Assembly: GCA_028286345.1 (NCBI GenBank)
Contig: JAQBRT010000003.1
Coordinates: 1 to 48,271 of the forward strand
Origin: Candidatus Saccharimonadota bacterium
GTDB lineage: Bacteria; Patescibacteriota; Saccharimonadia; Saccharimonadales; UBA4665
Length of the DNA: 48,271 nt
Direction of reading: 5' to 3'
In this document: piece by piece, positions 32,766-41,547 of the stretch
How positions within the stretch are numbered: position 1 is the stretch's first letter
How the letters are laid out: each line of letters opens with the position of its first letter
Program-made: the position numbers and the translations under genes
The notes under the pieces: model-generated
Told to the model about the DNA's origin: nothing
Databases searched by the model: none
Seen by the model: the letters and a program-made list of their open reading frames with translations, nothing else

Positions 32766-32774
32766 TGCTATAGT
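32766..32774 (+). promoter_or_regulatory. Extended -10 of lepB
   Basis: TGC-TATAGT, 9 nt before the lepB ATG, with no ribosome site. Confidence 0.55.
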
Positions 32775-32783
32775 AAGTGACTG

Positions 32784-33506
32784 ATGGACAATAATCCAAA
32801 TCCCAAGCCAACTGATCCGTTACAGCCACATGTGGTCGAGCCAGTGCTTCCTCCGCAATCACCGGCGCCTGTCGTGTTGGCACAGAAACCCCCAGAAGAC
32901 GATCATGGCGCCAAGGGCGACGTAGGCTCTGGTGGTGGTTTTGGCGAGTTTATTTCTACCATTGGCATACTTTTAACCGCCCTAGCCGTTGCAGTACTGA
33001 TGATCCTGTTTGTTTTCCGCTCCTACCAGGTCGACGGCCCCAGCATGCAATCCACCCTGCAAAATGCCGACAAGCTTATCATCTGGAAAGTCCCGCGCAC
33101 CATCGCCAGAATCACCCATCATACGTACATCCCTAACCGCGGCGACGTGATTGTCTTTACCGAAAGTGGCCTCTCTGCCTTTGGCCAATCAGACACCAAG
33201 CAGCTAATTAAGCGCGTGGTCGGGCTGCCAGGCGAGCGCGTTGTCGTTGCAAGCGGCGTGGTTACCATCTTTAATAAAGCGCACCCAACTGGCTTCCAGC
33301 CCGACAAAACTCTGCCATACGGCAAAGTTATTCCAAACACCTCTGGTGATGTTGATGTTACGCTGCGCCCGGGACAGGTGTTTGTCTGCGGCGACAACCG
33401 TCCGGATTCACTCGATTCCCGCGCTTTTGGCCCAATCGACGCCAACCAAATCATCGGCAAGCTCGTCCTGCGCGTTTTCCCACTCGGCCAAGCTAAAGCC
33501 TTCTAG
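32784..33506 (+). CDS. lepB: Signal peptidase I
   Basis: 240 aa. A Pro-rich cytoplasmic N-terminus precedes one membrane helix (about 58-78). The catalytic serine is in VDGPSMQSTL (S87) and the general-base lysine in KQLIKRVVGLPGE (K143); the GDNRPDSLDSRAFGPID box is also intact. It removes signal peptides of Sec substrates on the outer face of the membrane. Given the number of anchored proteins here lacking obvious cleavage sites, many substrates may be elsewhere. Near-leaderless start. Confidence 0.96.
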   Translation: MDNNPNPKPTDPLQPHVVEPVLPPQSPAPVVLAQKPPEDDHGAKGDVGSGGGFGEFISTIGILLTALAVAVLMILFVFRSYQVDGPSMQSTLQNADKLIIWKVPRTIARITHHTYIPNRGDVIVFTESGLSAFGQSDTKQLIKRVVGLPGERVVVASGVVTIFNKAHPTGFQPDKTLPYGKVIPNTSGDVDVTLRPGQVFVCGDNRPDSLDSRAFGPIDANQIIGKLVLRVFPLGQAKAF

Positions 33507-33526
33507 TCACACCGCCCGCTTTCCTG

Positions 33527-33532
33527 TATATT
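33527..33532 (+). promoter_or_regulatory. -10 box of parB, leaderless
   Basis: TATATT, 7 nt before the parB ATG at 33540, 20 nt past the lepB stop. Confidence 0.5.
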
Positions 33533-33539
33533 CATAGGC

Positions 33540-34421
33540 ATGAGCGCAACACCAAAACGAGGGCTCGGACGGGGCTTTGGCGCCTTATTGCCAACCGACT
33601 ACGCCGAAACAAACCTTCTCCTAACCCCTGAAGACCGCATTGAGCAGGTTCCCTTAACGTCCATTCAGCCCAACCCGCACCAACCGCGCCATACATTTGA
33701 TGCTGACGCCCTTCAGGAACTGGCCGCCTCTATTAAAACCTACGGGATTATCCAACCAATCGTTGTCTCGCCGGCCTCTGGCGGCACCTACACACTAATA
33801 GCCGGTGAACGCCGTTGGCGCGCCGCAGCCCTAGCCAAGCTGACACATATCCCAGCTATTGTCCGTACCGGCAAAGAGTTAGAGCGCCTCGAGATTGCCC
33901 TTTTGGAAAACGTCCAGCGGGTTGACCTATCACCAATTGACCAGGCTATAAGCATCGAGCGCTGGCACCAGCAGTTCTCTGTTTCCTACGACACTATTTC
34001 TAAGCGCCTCGGCAAAGCCGTCTCAACCATCAATAACACTGTACGTTTACTTGGTTTACCAGAAGCCGCCCGCCGCTCCCTGGAAGCTGAAAACATCACC
34101 GAAGGCCACGCCCGCGCCATCTTATCGTTAAAAGACCACCCCGAACAGCAGGACCATTTACTTGAAGGCATTGTCACTAACGGCTGGAGCGTCCGCCAAG
34201 CCGAGCGCTACGCTACCGGTGTTAAGTCTGGCGCCGCCACCGATGCTGGCACCGCTAAAGCCCGTGTTTCTAACGAAACCCCGGCCACCAAAGCACTTTC
34301 CAAGCGCATCGGCACACCCGTCACCATTAAGCGCACCGCCCGAGGCGGCAAACTCGAACTCGCTTTTGGATCCGATGAAGAACTCGAAAGCCTAATCGGC
34401 CGCTTAAATACCCTCAACTAG
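33540..34421 (+). CDS. parB: Chromosome partitioning protein ParB
   Basis: 293 aa. The N-terminal ParB/Srx CTPase-type domain has IQPNPHQPRHTFDADALQELAASI, the box ending GERRWRAAALA, and IALLENVQRVDLSPI; a helix-turn-helix domain follows (SYDTISKRLGKAVSTINNTVRLL), then a C-terminal dimerisation segment. It binds parS and loads around the origin. Unusually it converges with parA, their stop codons sharing the CTAG at 34418-34421. No parS match was noticed in the window. Confidence 0.95.
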   Translation: MSATPKRGLGRGFGALLPTDYAETNLLLTPEDRIEQVPLTSIQPNPHQPRHTFDADALQELAASIKTYGIIQPIVVSPASGGTYTLIAGERRWRAAALAKLTHIPAIVRTGKELERLEIALLENVQRVDLSPIDQAISIERWHQQFSVSYDTISKRLGKAVSTINNTVRLLGLPEAARRSLEAENITEGHARAILSLKDHPEQQDHLLEGIVTNGWSVRQAERYATGVKSGAATDAGTAKARVSNETPATKALSKRIGTPVTIKRTARGGKLELAFGSDEELESLIGRLNTLN

Positions 34422-35179
34422 GTAGTGCGCTTTAGGACTTCTTTGGCTAGGGCTTTATAGGCGCGGGCGCCTTTGCTCCAGCGGTCGTGCTCATAAATGG
34501 TGCGGCCGTAACTTGGCGCTTCGGCCAGGCGGACATTACGTGGAATCAATGTCTTGAATACTTTATCGCCAAAGTACTGGTTTACTTCGGCCAGTACCTG
34601 CTCGCTTAAGGAGTTACGCTTATCAAACATGGTGACGGCGATGCCCAAAAGCTCCAGCGCCGGGTTGGTGCTGCCGCGCACCGCTTGGATAGTGTTGAGC
34701 AATTGGCTTAAGCCTTCGAGTGCGTAATACTCAGCTTGGACCGGGATCAGGACTTGGTCGGCGGCAGTTAGGGCGTTAATGGTCAAAAGTCCGAGCGACG
34801 GCGGGCAGTCAATAAAAATGTAGTCATAGCTGGCGAGCTCCAAAGCTTTCTTGAGCGCGAACTCACGTTTTGGTTGTTCAACCAGTTCGATCTCGGCTCC
34901 GGCCAAGTCGGCGGTAGTTGGCAAGACAAATAATTGTGCGACGTTGGTTTCGTGGACGGCATCGGCTAGTTTTACCGTTCCGCTAATCACATCGTATGAT
35001 GTTGCCCGGACTTTTTCTTTTAAAATCCCAAGCCCACTACTGGCGTTGCCTTGGGGGTCAAGATCGACGAGCAAAACCGACTTGCCCTCTTCGGCGAGCT
35101 GGGCGGCAATATTAATAGTAGACGTGGTTTTGCCGACGCCCCCTTTTTGGTTCACCACCGCGATCATTGTTTGTGTCAT
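34418..35179 (-). CDS. parA: Chromosome partitioning ATPase ParA/Soj
   Basis: 253 aa. Deviant Walker A KGGVGKTTST near residues 12-21, the LLVDLDPQGNASSG motif and FIDCPPSLGLLTINAL define the ParA family. AGAGGA lies five nt before the ATG, and an extended -10 (TGGTATACT) lies upstream with a leader of about 15 nt. It segregates chromosomes with ParB. It is convergent with parB rather than in the usual parAB operon, so the two must be regulated separately. Confidence 0.96.
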   Translation of the reverse strand: MTQTMIAVVNQKGGVGKTTSTINIAAQLAEEGKSVLLVDLDPQGNASSGLGILKEKVRATSYDVISGTVKLADAVHETNVAQLFVLPTTADLAGAEIELVEQPKREFALKKALELASYDYIFIDCPPSLGLLTINALTAADQVLIPVQAEYYALEGLSQLLNTIQAVRGSTNPALELLGIAVTMFDKRNSLSEQVLAEVNQYFGDKVFKTLIPRNVRLAEAPSYGRTIYEHDRWSKGARAYKALAKEVLKRTT

Positions 35180-35277
35180 CAGGTTCCTCTTATGCTCAAG
35201 TATACCATCAATTTGTGTGCAACCTAGCCGCTGTTCTGCCCTCTGTTAACTAGCCGTATAATACTAGTCTTAGGTGG

Positions 35278-36180
35278 CTAATTCTGCTTAAGGTTTTCGA
35301 GGTAGACTTTCCAGTCTCCCGACTGCTGGCTGAACGGGCTATTAATGAAAATTAGCAGGTTGTTAAAGCTATACACCACCGTTTGGGCATGGGACTTAGG
35401 GTCAGTGGCGATGTAGCCTGTACCCCTGTTAGTCACGACCGCCTGGGTGGCGCTGAGGCTTTTAGCGATGCTGGTGACAGCTTTCTCGGCACTGCCAAAG
35501 CTGGTCGGTAGCGGCTGTTGGCTGACGGTAATATCCATACCCTTGATGCTGTCAGCGTAACTAAAGGTCTTTTTGGCAGTGTCGTAGGAGGTCTTCCCTG
35601 CTTCGCCATCGGCCAGCTCGGTTTTTGCAGCCGGGGTAACTGGCTTAAAGGCTGGTTTTACGGTAACGGTCGACTGTTGTTTGACCTTGGCCGTGGCAGC
35701 GGCGGTCAGTGCTTCCTGCCGGGCAGTTTGGTGATTTTGCCAGAGGTGGTTGCTGCCAGCAACCAGTCCAATACCCAGCGCCAGCACAGCACTGGCCTTG
35801 GCCACCGACCGATAAGGCATGTGACGGGCCGCTAGGGCCGCCTTTTGCTGGAGATGCGTCAGATATGGCCTAGAGTGTTTTACGGCCGCCTGAGCGGCTC
35901 CTAAAAGCTTAAGCGTGATGTTCTTGGCCTTGTCGGCACTAATAGTTGGCAAGCTGATGTTGATCGAGACCGTTGTGGCTGTAGCCGCCGATGCTTCCGC
36001 GACCGGTGTTGGGGCAGGAACAGCTGGCGTGGCGAGTTCGTTCCACTGAGGCACCACGGGCCGCTCAACCGTTGGTATAGCAACCGGCTGGCGGCTGGCA
36101 AAAGCCTGTTGGAGCGCGGCCTTCCTGGCCTGCTCTTCTGCTGCGATTACCTCTGGTGTTCTGAATTTTATTTCCGTCAT
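35278..36180 (-). CDS. Single-pass membrane protein sharing its N-terminal module with the Kelch protein
   Basis: 300 aa. A charged N-terminus gives way to a Pro/Ala-rich stretch with VPQWNELATP, then the motif TTVSINISLP (69-78), a basic amphipathic region and one membrane helix (about 128-146). The outer domain (150-300) is small and mixed alpha/beta, ending YSFNNLLIFINSPFSQQSGDWKVYLENL. I recognise no family. The cytoplasmic part parallels that of the Kelch protein directly upstream. A TATAAT box precedes it by about 50 nt. Function unknown; a partner or assembly factor of the surface proteins is possible. Confidence 0.7.
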   Translation of the reverse strand: MTEIKFRTPEVIAAEEQARKAALQQAFASRQPVAIPTVERPVVPQWNELATPAVPAPTPVAEASAATATTVSINISLPTISADKAKNITLKLLGAAQAAVKHSRPYLTHLQQKAALAARHMPYRSVAKASAVLALGIGLVAGSNHLWQNHQTARQEALTAAATAKVKQQSTVTVKPAFKPVTPAAKTELADGEAGKTSYDTAKKTFSYADSIKGMDITVSQQPLPTSFGSAEKAVTSIAKSLSATQAVVTNRGTGYIATDPKSHAQTVVYSFNNLLIFINSPFSQQSGDWKVYLENLKQN

Positions 36181-36258
36181 ATTGCCGGTGTTTATTTACT
36201 GCGCTCACATTACGCTCTTAACGTAAGTACTATTATAGCGGACTTGGCAAGATTTTGC

Positions 36259-39200
36259 CTATGGGTGCGCGTCTAACCCCTGCTTTGTCTGGTCTTGGAA
36301 GATGCGGCCGTTGCGCAGGCGGGTGTTGCCGGAGGGAGAATAGTAGAAACTGTAGGCTGTGATTGCGGGCTGCGTGCTATCGATGAACGCAAAAGATTGG
36401 CTCTGGTCGATATCAAATGTAATTGACCAGTAGCGAGCCACGCCTTCATCCACACCGGAAGTGTTGTAGGCAGTCATAGTAAAAGGATTTGGCCCGAATG
36501 GCAGGTTTGTATTACTGGTCACCGTCCCAAAGCCGGATCCAACATTGCCTATACGGCATGACTGGTAGCGCATGCGCCAATAGTCAATATCAATGCCATT
36601 CACCTGAGCATTACCACCGTTAATGACAAATTTTTGTGGCGTTGCATCACCAACAAGGTCAATATAACGGGTAAAGATGCTGCGGATTGCCTGGGATTGT
36701 TCGCCAGTATAATAGTTTGTCGTCTGAATTACAGGTGTGGCAGTACAATCAGCTCCGCCAATCATGTAGTAATAGCCATTGTAATATGCAGTGCCTATAC
36801 CAAAACGTGCGCTAAAGCTGGTTGCAACACCTTGTGTCCAGGCACCGATATAACCACTACTGCCGACACTTGCTACATACGTCGTATTAAGGCACCCGGT
36901 ACTGGCACCCGTAGAGCCGCCCATCAGGTATATGTATCCATTAGCGGCATACGCAGCCGCGGCTCGCATTTTGTATGGGAGGTCGTTTGCAAACGTCCAG
37001 GTACCAAGATCGCCAGTGCTGGTATTAATCTGTGAGAATTGCACGTCGCCAAGCGTGTTACTGCCATCAAAACCTCCCATGACATACAGGTAGCCCGCAA
37101 CCGCCACAACGCTAAGATAACTCCGGGCCGTGGTAAAAGTGTTGCTACTATTAAGCGTCCAACTAATTGTAGTACCACCACTCGGCAACGATGAGCTGTA
37201 ATAGTAGTTGTTGCTTACGTTTCCGATAGCATTACCTGTCTGTCCACCAACGACATAAATGCGATTATTATAGGTTGCGCATGATGTAGCCCCACGGTTC
37301 GTGCCCAGTGCAGTACTCGTGGTAAAGCTACCCGGCACACCACTGGTGATATTGCTGATATAGACATCGGGTTGTGGCGGACCATTGTTGTAGCCACCTA
37401 TGTAATAGAGTGAGCCGTTGAGCGCCACCATGCACCCGAAACCTCTTGCCTGCCCCAAAGCCGGTCCATTTGTGAACGAAGCTGCCAAGGACCCATCGGG
37501 ATTAATTGCAGAATACTGTGTGGTGGTGGTTGTACTACCACAGTTTGTTCCTGTAAAGCTATTACAGCCACCAGCAAGATATAAATAGCCTTTGTAGGCA
37601 GCGGCAGCCACACCCGTGTAGGCGGTTCCCAATGCTGTTGTACTTGCTACAGATCGGGTTGCAGAGTTAGTGGCATTATAAATCTGAAAGTATTCGGTGT
37701 GGTTATCGCGCGACGAACAAGTTGTAGGAGGATTGCCGGCGATACAGCCACCAACGGTATAGATGTTACCGTTTGCAAATGCACTTGCGGTATCCCATTT
37801 AGCTGTAAACTGGGTGGTCGAAATGGTCATGTCTGATTGGGCTATGTCGCCACCGCTAGCAATTTTACCGATATTAATTGTACCGATTGAGACATTGTTC
37901 TGGCCATCGTGACCACTAAATACGTAGAGGTAACCGTTTGCTGCATAGGCTTGGTTACGACGAATCGGGTGGTTCGCAGTACTCACGGCACCTGGCTCGT
38001 AGTTCAGGAGTGCAGTAACGAATGACCAAGCACTGTCATCGACATTGGCTCCTGACAACGACAATGTCGTGTAGATACAGCGCTGCGTCTGGCCCTGCGC
38101 ACTTGCCGCTCCACCACACAGGTACACACGGTTATTATAAAAAGCCAAGCCCATGGCAGCATTTGGGGCACCAGCTGAAGTTGGCAGCTGGTTGGTTAGG
38201 TTACCTCCGCTGGTCAACGTTGTTCCGGAAACGGTGTAACGGGTCACAAGCTGGGAGTAGCTACTGCACCCAAAGCCACCACTTGCAATACACCCACCAA
38301 ACAATAAGAATGAACCCTTGTAGTAAATAGCGCTAACAGCGTGGCGTGCTGTGCCGATACCGCCGGTCATGGATGTCCATGCACCGGGCAGCGCGCCAGT
38401 TGATGCACTCGGAGTAACGGTCCAGGCAGTGGCTAAGTCGCCTGTGGTGCCGCCGTCATAATACCCGCCAAATGCATATAAATTACCGTTTGCAGCTACG
38501 AGAGATGTTTCGGCAACACCGCTATTGAGGCCAGTTCCGTTAATAGTGGCTGTCGATGTGTTTGCCCAAGAACCAAGTGTGCCATCGGTCTGAATGGGTG
38601 CGTAGTAGGTTTGGTTTGTGACATTTGGGTTGCCTGAACCACAGGTGTTAGTGATACAGCCACCGACGACGTATATATAGCCATTGAGTACTGCGGCGGA
38701 TGAGCCAAAGACACTTATAGGCAGTATTTGATTAGGGCTGGCAGTTGAGACTAGCCTGGTCAAGACGCTCGCCTGTCCTGGCGTATTAACTGTTGCGTAC
38801 TGATTAGCTGCCAGCGTCGTAGCACAAGTCAGGCTGGTAGTGCCGGTTGTCACGCACCCAAATAGGCTATAGATCGTGCCCCTCCAGGCAATCTCGGCAC
38901 CCCCAACACGCGCTCCGGTGAGGGATGTGGTTGTGGCCCATTGCCCGAGACTACCATCGGCGTTAATCTGGGCAAGCTGATTGTCACTCATGGAGTCTGC
39001 AGAGCTGCTACAGTTTGAGGTAGCAGACACGACAGTCTTACACCCCCCTGATAAATAGATATATCCATTTTTTACCGTAGTATATGTACCGCCAAAATTT
39101 TCACGAGCCGTTGTAAATACATTGGTGCTGAGCCAGTTGCTAGTACCGGTACCATAAATAGTTCCATCATCGTTAAGGGCAACATAGAGCACTGTATTTG

Positions 39201-41205
39201 TTAGCGTACCGTTCAGGTTCCCGCCAACCATGTATAAATAGCCGTTGTAGGCTTGCATATCGCCGCCGTAGCGAGCTGCTGGCAAGTTAACTGCATTCGT
39301 GTTGTTTGGTGCGCCCGTTGCTAAGGTACTGTTCGTCCATGTAAGTGTTCCGTCCGGGTTAACCGTCGCATAGCTTACATCTGCTGTGCCAGTTGCTGTG
39401 CTGGCAGTTTTACCGCCAGCAATATAGATTTTGCCGTTGTAGGCAGCCAGGCCAAAATCACAACGGGCCGTGCCGGGCGCATCAGTTGTTGACCAGTTAC
39501 TGAGTACGCCGTTAACTTGTACGGATGCATAGTAAACGGTAGTCGAAAGAGTACTGCATGTGTCGTCTGTGGTTGAGCCGCCAATGGCGTATAGAAATCC
39601 TTTGTAGCCAACCAGCTGGAACCGGGATAAGCCTCCTGAGGGAAGACCGCTATTATTACCTGCTAACCATGAACCCAGCGTTGATGGGCTGCTGACCGTG
39701 CCACCGGTGCTTGCCTGGGAGTAGGTAGCCGCTGCTATTGAAGGGTCGGTCGCGGAAATTTGGCTGTACTCGACCATATTGGTATTGCTGCCGGTAATAT
39801 TTGACGTAGTTGTACCACCAACGCCACCGACAACATACATGTAACCATTAAAGGCAGTTGCTCCAGCCAAAAATCGTGCTTGATTGAGTGAGTTACCACC
39901 ATTTGTCCAGCTATTTGGGGTACCGCCCGTAAGCGCTCCACGGGTAATTTTGTTACCGGTGACATTAAAGTCAGCGTTTGACTCTACGCTAGTGTTGCGA
40001 TAAAACTCAGCAGTTGTCGAGATTTGTACTGTAGGGTCAATACTCAGGGGATAATTTGCTTTTTTGAGGTGTACTGCCGTAACAGTTAACTCATCATTCT
40101 TCAGGCTATATGTCGCTTTTACGCCGCTAGCTAGCGGGCCTTCTGCCTGACGAATAGTCGGTGCAGGAATAATAAATAACAGTTTATCTTTTTTGGATTG
40201 TTGTTGAAGTTTTTTGGCCAATGCTGCATCTTGCGCGGTACTCGTACTGATGGTAGTTGGCAACGTGCTACTTCCGTAAATACCAAGTGAACCATCATTC
40301 AAAATTCTGGCAGCATACGTAACTCCCAAACCAAGCTTATATTTAAAACGAAGCGTGTCAGCACTCCTCTGCTTCAATAAAATATCTTCTTTTATCCCGC
40401 TCGCTTGAGCCGTGTAAATAACAGTTTTACTACCGTCGATCGGAAAGCTAACCTGGTTTTTATTTTGGCGTCCCTGCATCGCCCCAAACAGAGGTGAAAT
40501 CTTTATCTCTGCTTGCGTTTGAGCATCGGTAATACTCACACCCTTGGTGATATCTTGTGCAATCGTGGCACTCATAACGGTGCCGCCTCCCGTAACGGCA
40601 TTGCCACCATCGAGCTGTGTGGCCTGTGTCGCGGCAAAGTTGAAGACGCTGCTTTGACTATCAAACTTTAAGTTTGCAGCCATATCGTCGTCTGTTTTTG
40701 CAACCACCGCCATATCATCAGTGCTTAAAGCATAGGCGGTTGATTGCCATCGATGGTCAAGGAATGGCATGGCAACCTCAAGCAGTAATACAAACACCAA
40801 GGCAAACGACAGTATCGAAAAGCTATACCGTGGCCATCGTCCAATTCGCAAAGTATCATAGACTGTCTTGCCTATTCGGTTACGTGGGCGCTTGGGGCCG
40901 TTTTTGATAGCCAGCATGACCACCTCTTTGGAGATGTGGTACGGCAAACGGAAATTGATTGTGACCGTGGTTTTTTTGGGACGGTTAACATGATGGGCTG
41001 GGTCTCGGCGCTTTGGTGCCGGGCGCTCGACGGCGGCCGGCTTGGGCTCGCTGGCCGTTGCACCCACCTGCTCTTTCTCAGATACTGGCGGTACCCACCA
41101 CTGGCGGGTCACCGGGTTCCACTCAGGAGTTGGGCGTTTTGCAGCTGCATCAAATGAGCGCCCGGTATGGGCGCGCGTTGGTCGCGACCGCTTAAAATCA
41201 TCCAT
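36259..41205 (-). CDS. Giant membrane-anchored Kelch-repeat surface protein
   Basis: 1648 aa. The N-terminus is Arg/Pro-rich with PTPEWNPVTRQWWVPP and TTVTINFRLP (79-88), and one membrane helix follows (about 128-148). Residues 160-400 form a domain ending LSIDPTVQIST, a pattern seen before beta-propellers in other CPR surface proteins. From about 430 on I count eighteen Kelch motifs of the GYLYVMGG type, spaced about 45-80 residues, enough for three six-bladed propellers. The C-terminus (about 1535-1648) is a separate beta-rich domain. The protein would sit outside the cell as a ligand- or glycan-binding surface display; adhesion to a host cell is inference. ATG at 41205 without a clear ribosome site. 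Confidence 0.9.
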   Translation of the reverse strand: MDDFKRSRPTRAHTGRSFDAAAKRPTPEWNPVTRQWWVPPVSEKEQVGATASEPKPAAVERPAPKRRDPAHHVNRPKKTTVTINFRLPYHISKEVVMLAIKNGPKRPRNRIGKTVYDTLRIGRWPRYSFSILSFALVFVLLLEVAMPFLDHRWQSTAYALSTDDMAVVAKTDDDMAANLKFDSQSSVFNFAATQATQLDGGNAVTGGGTVMSATIAQDITKGVSITDAQTQAEIKISPLFGAMQGRQNKNQVSFPIDGSKTVIYTAQASGIKEDILLKQRSADTLRFKYKLGLGVTYAARILNDGSLGIYGSSTLPTTISTSTAQDAALAKKLQQQSKKDKLLFIIPAPTIRQAEGPLASGVKATYSLKNDELTVTAVHLKKANYPLSIDPTVQISTTAEFYRNTSVESNADFNVTGNKITRGALTGGTPNSWTNGGNSLNQARFLAGATAFNGYMYVVGGVGGTTTSNITGSNTNMVEYSQISATDPSIAAATYSQASTGGTVSSPSTLGSWLAGNNSGLPSGGLSRFQLVGYKGFLYAIGGSTTDDTCSTLSTTVYYASVQVNGVLSNWSTTDAPGTARCDFGLAAYNGKIYIAGGKTASTATGTADVSYATVNPDGTLTWTNSTLATGAPNNTNAVNLPAARYGGDMQAYNGYLYMVGGNLNGTLTNTVLYVALNDDGTIYGTGTSNWLSTNVFTTARENFGGTYTTVKNGYIYLSGGCKTVVSATSNCSSSADSMSDNQLAQINADGSLGQWATTTSLTGARVGGAEIAWRGTIYSLFGCVTTGTTSLTCATTLAANQYATVNTPGQASVLTRLVSTASPNQILPISVFGSSAAVLNGYIYVVGGCITNTCGSGNPNVTNQTYYAPIQTDGTLGSWANTSTATINGTGLNSGVAETSLVAANGNLYAFGGYYDGGTTGDLATAWTVTPSASTGALPGAWTSMTGGIGTARHAVSAIYYKGSFLLFGGCIASGGFGCSSYSQLVTRYTVSGTTLTSGGNLTNQLPTSAGAPNAAMGLAFYNNRVYLCGGAASAQGQTQRCIYTTLSLSGANVDDSAWSFVTALLNYEPGAVSTANHPIRRNQAYAANGYLYVFSGHDGQNNVSIGTINIGKIASGGDIAQSDMTISTTQFTAKWDTASAFANGNIYTVGGCIAGNPPTTCSSRDNHTEYFQIYNATNSATRSVASTTALGTAYTGVAAAAYKGYLYLAGGCNSFTGTNCGSTTTTTQYSAINPDGSLAASFTNGPALGQARGFGCMVALNGSLYYIGGYNNGPPQPDVYISNITSGVPGSFTTSTALGTNRGATSCATYNNRIYVVGGQTGNAIGNVSNNYYYSSSLPSGGTTISWTLNSSNTFTTARSYLSVVAVAGYLYVMGGFDGSNTLGDVQFSQINTSTGDLGTWTFANDLPYKMRAAAAYAANGYIYLMGGSTGASTGCLNTTYVASVGSSGYIGAWTQGVATSFSARFGIGTAYYNGYYYMIGGADCTATPVIQTTNYYTGEQSQAIRSIFTRYIDLVGDATPQKFVINGGNAQVNGIDIDYWRMRYQSCRIGNVGSGFGTVTSNTNLPFGPNPFTMTAYNTSGVDEGVARYWSITFDIDQSQSFAFIDSTQPAITAYSFYYSPSGNTRLRNGRIFQDQTKQGLDAHP

Positions 41206-41278
41206 CTCTGTTTTTTGTACCTGTGGCTTACCCTCTAATACCCTGTTATTTTAACATAAGCGTTCTCTGTAAAACAGC

Positions 41279-41310
41279 AAAAACGTGGTCACATTTAAGA
41301 CCACGTTTTT
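41279..41310 (-). terminator. Intrinsic terminator after the small ORF
   Basis: AAAAACGTGGTC and GACCACGTTTTT form a perfect 12-bp stem with an 8-nt loop; the minus-strand reading ends in a T run. It separates the small-ORF/fibre unit from the Kelch gene. Confidence 0.88.
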
Positions 41311-41342
41311 GTTTCCCGTGTGTTGTTTGTTTTTAGGGAGTT

Positions 41343-41465
41343 TTAGGCCGTCTGAAAGATCGGGTCGCTGAGGATCATTTTGCGCAGGTTTTCCTGCTCT
41401 TTACGTTCCACGCGTGACAGCCTCTTTAAGAGGCGGTCGTCTTGCTTTTTGCGGTCTTTTTTCAT
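41343..41465 (-). CDS. Small charged protein, 40 aa
   Basis: The frame begins ATG at 41465 and ends TAA at 41343. It encodes a very charged peptide: KKDRKKQDDRLLKRL at the start, a helical VERKEQENLRKMILSD middle and FQTA at the end. About half of all residues are charged and a single amphipathic helix is likely. AAGGGA lies about 12 nt upstream, a weak ribosome site. It sits between a giant fibre gene and an intrinsic terminator, so it is the last gene of that transcript. I recognise no homolog. Reality is supported by position and codon continuity, not by family. Confidence 0.55.
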   Translation of the reverse strand: MKKDRKKQDDRLLKRLSRVERKEQENLRKMILSDPIFQTA

Positions 41466-41513
41466 ATTTGCTGCTTTCCCTTTATTTGTTTTTGAATCCC
41501 GGTTTTTGTGTTC

Positions 41514-41547
41514 CCTAACCTTCCGCTTACGGTGGCGGACGGTTAGG
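41514..41547. other. Stable intergenic hairpin after the fibre gene
   Basis: CCTAACC and GGTTAGG (7 bp), one mismatch, then TCCGC/GCGGA (5 bp) around an 8-nt loop. Neither strand has a following T run, so it is not a classic terminator; it may protect or process the fibre mRNA 3' end or attenuate the small ORF. Confidence 0.5.

Noticed and set aside
33540-35277. parS site or replication origin near parAB
   Set aside because: No TGTTTCACGTGAAACA-like palindrome or DnaA box cluster was noticed; the gaps here are short.
35230-35277. Plus-strand TATAAT within an ACTAG/CTAGT inverted repeat as a gene promoter
   Set aside because: No plus-strand gene follows; it would only make antisense RNA to the 35278-36180 gene, and the -35 is poor.
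41514-41547. Hairpin as rho-independent terminator of the fibre gene
   Set aside because: There is no T run on either strand; recorded as a hairpin of unknown role instead.
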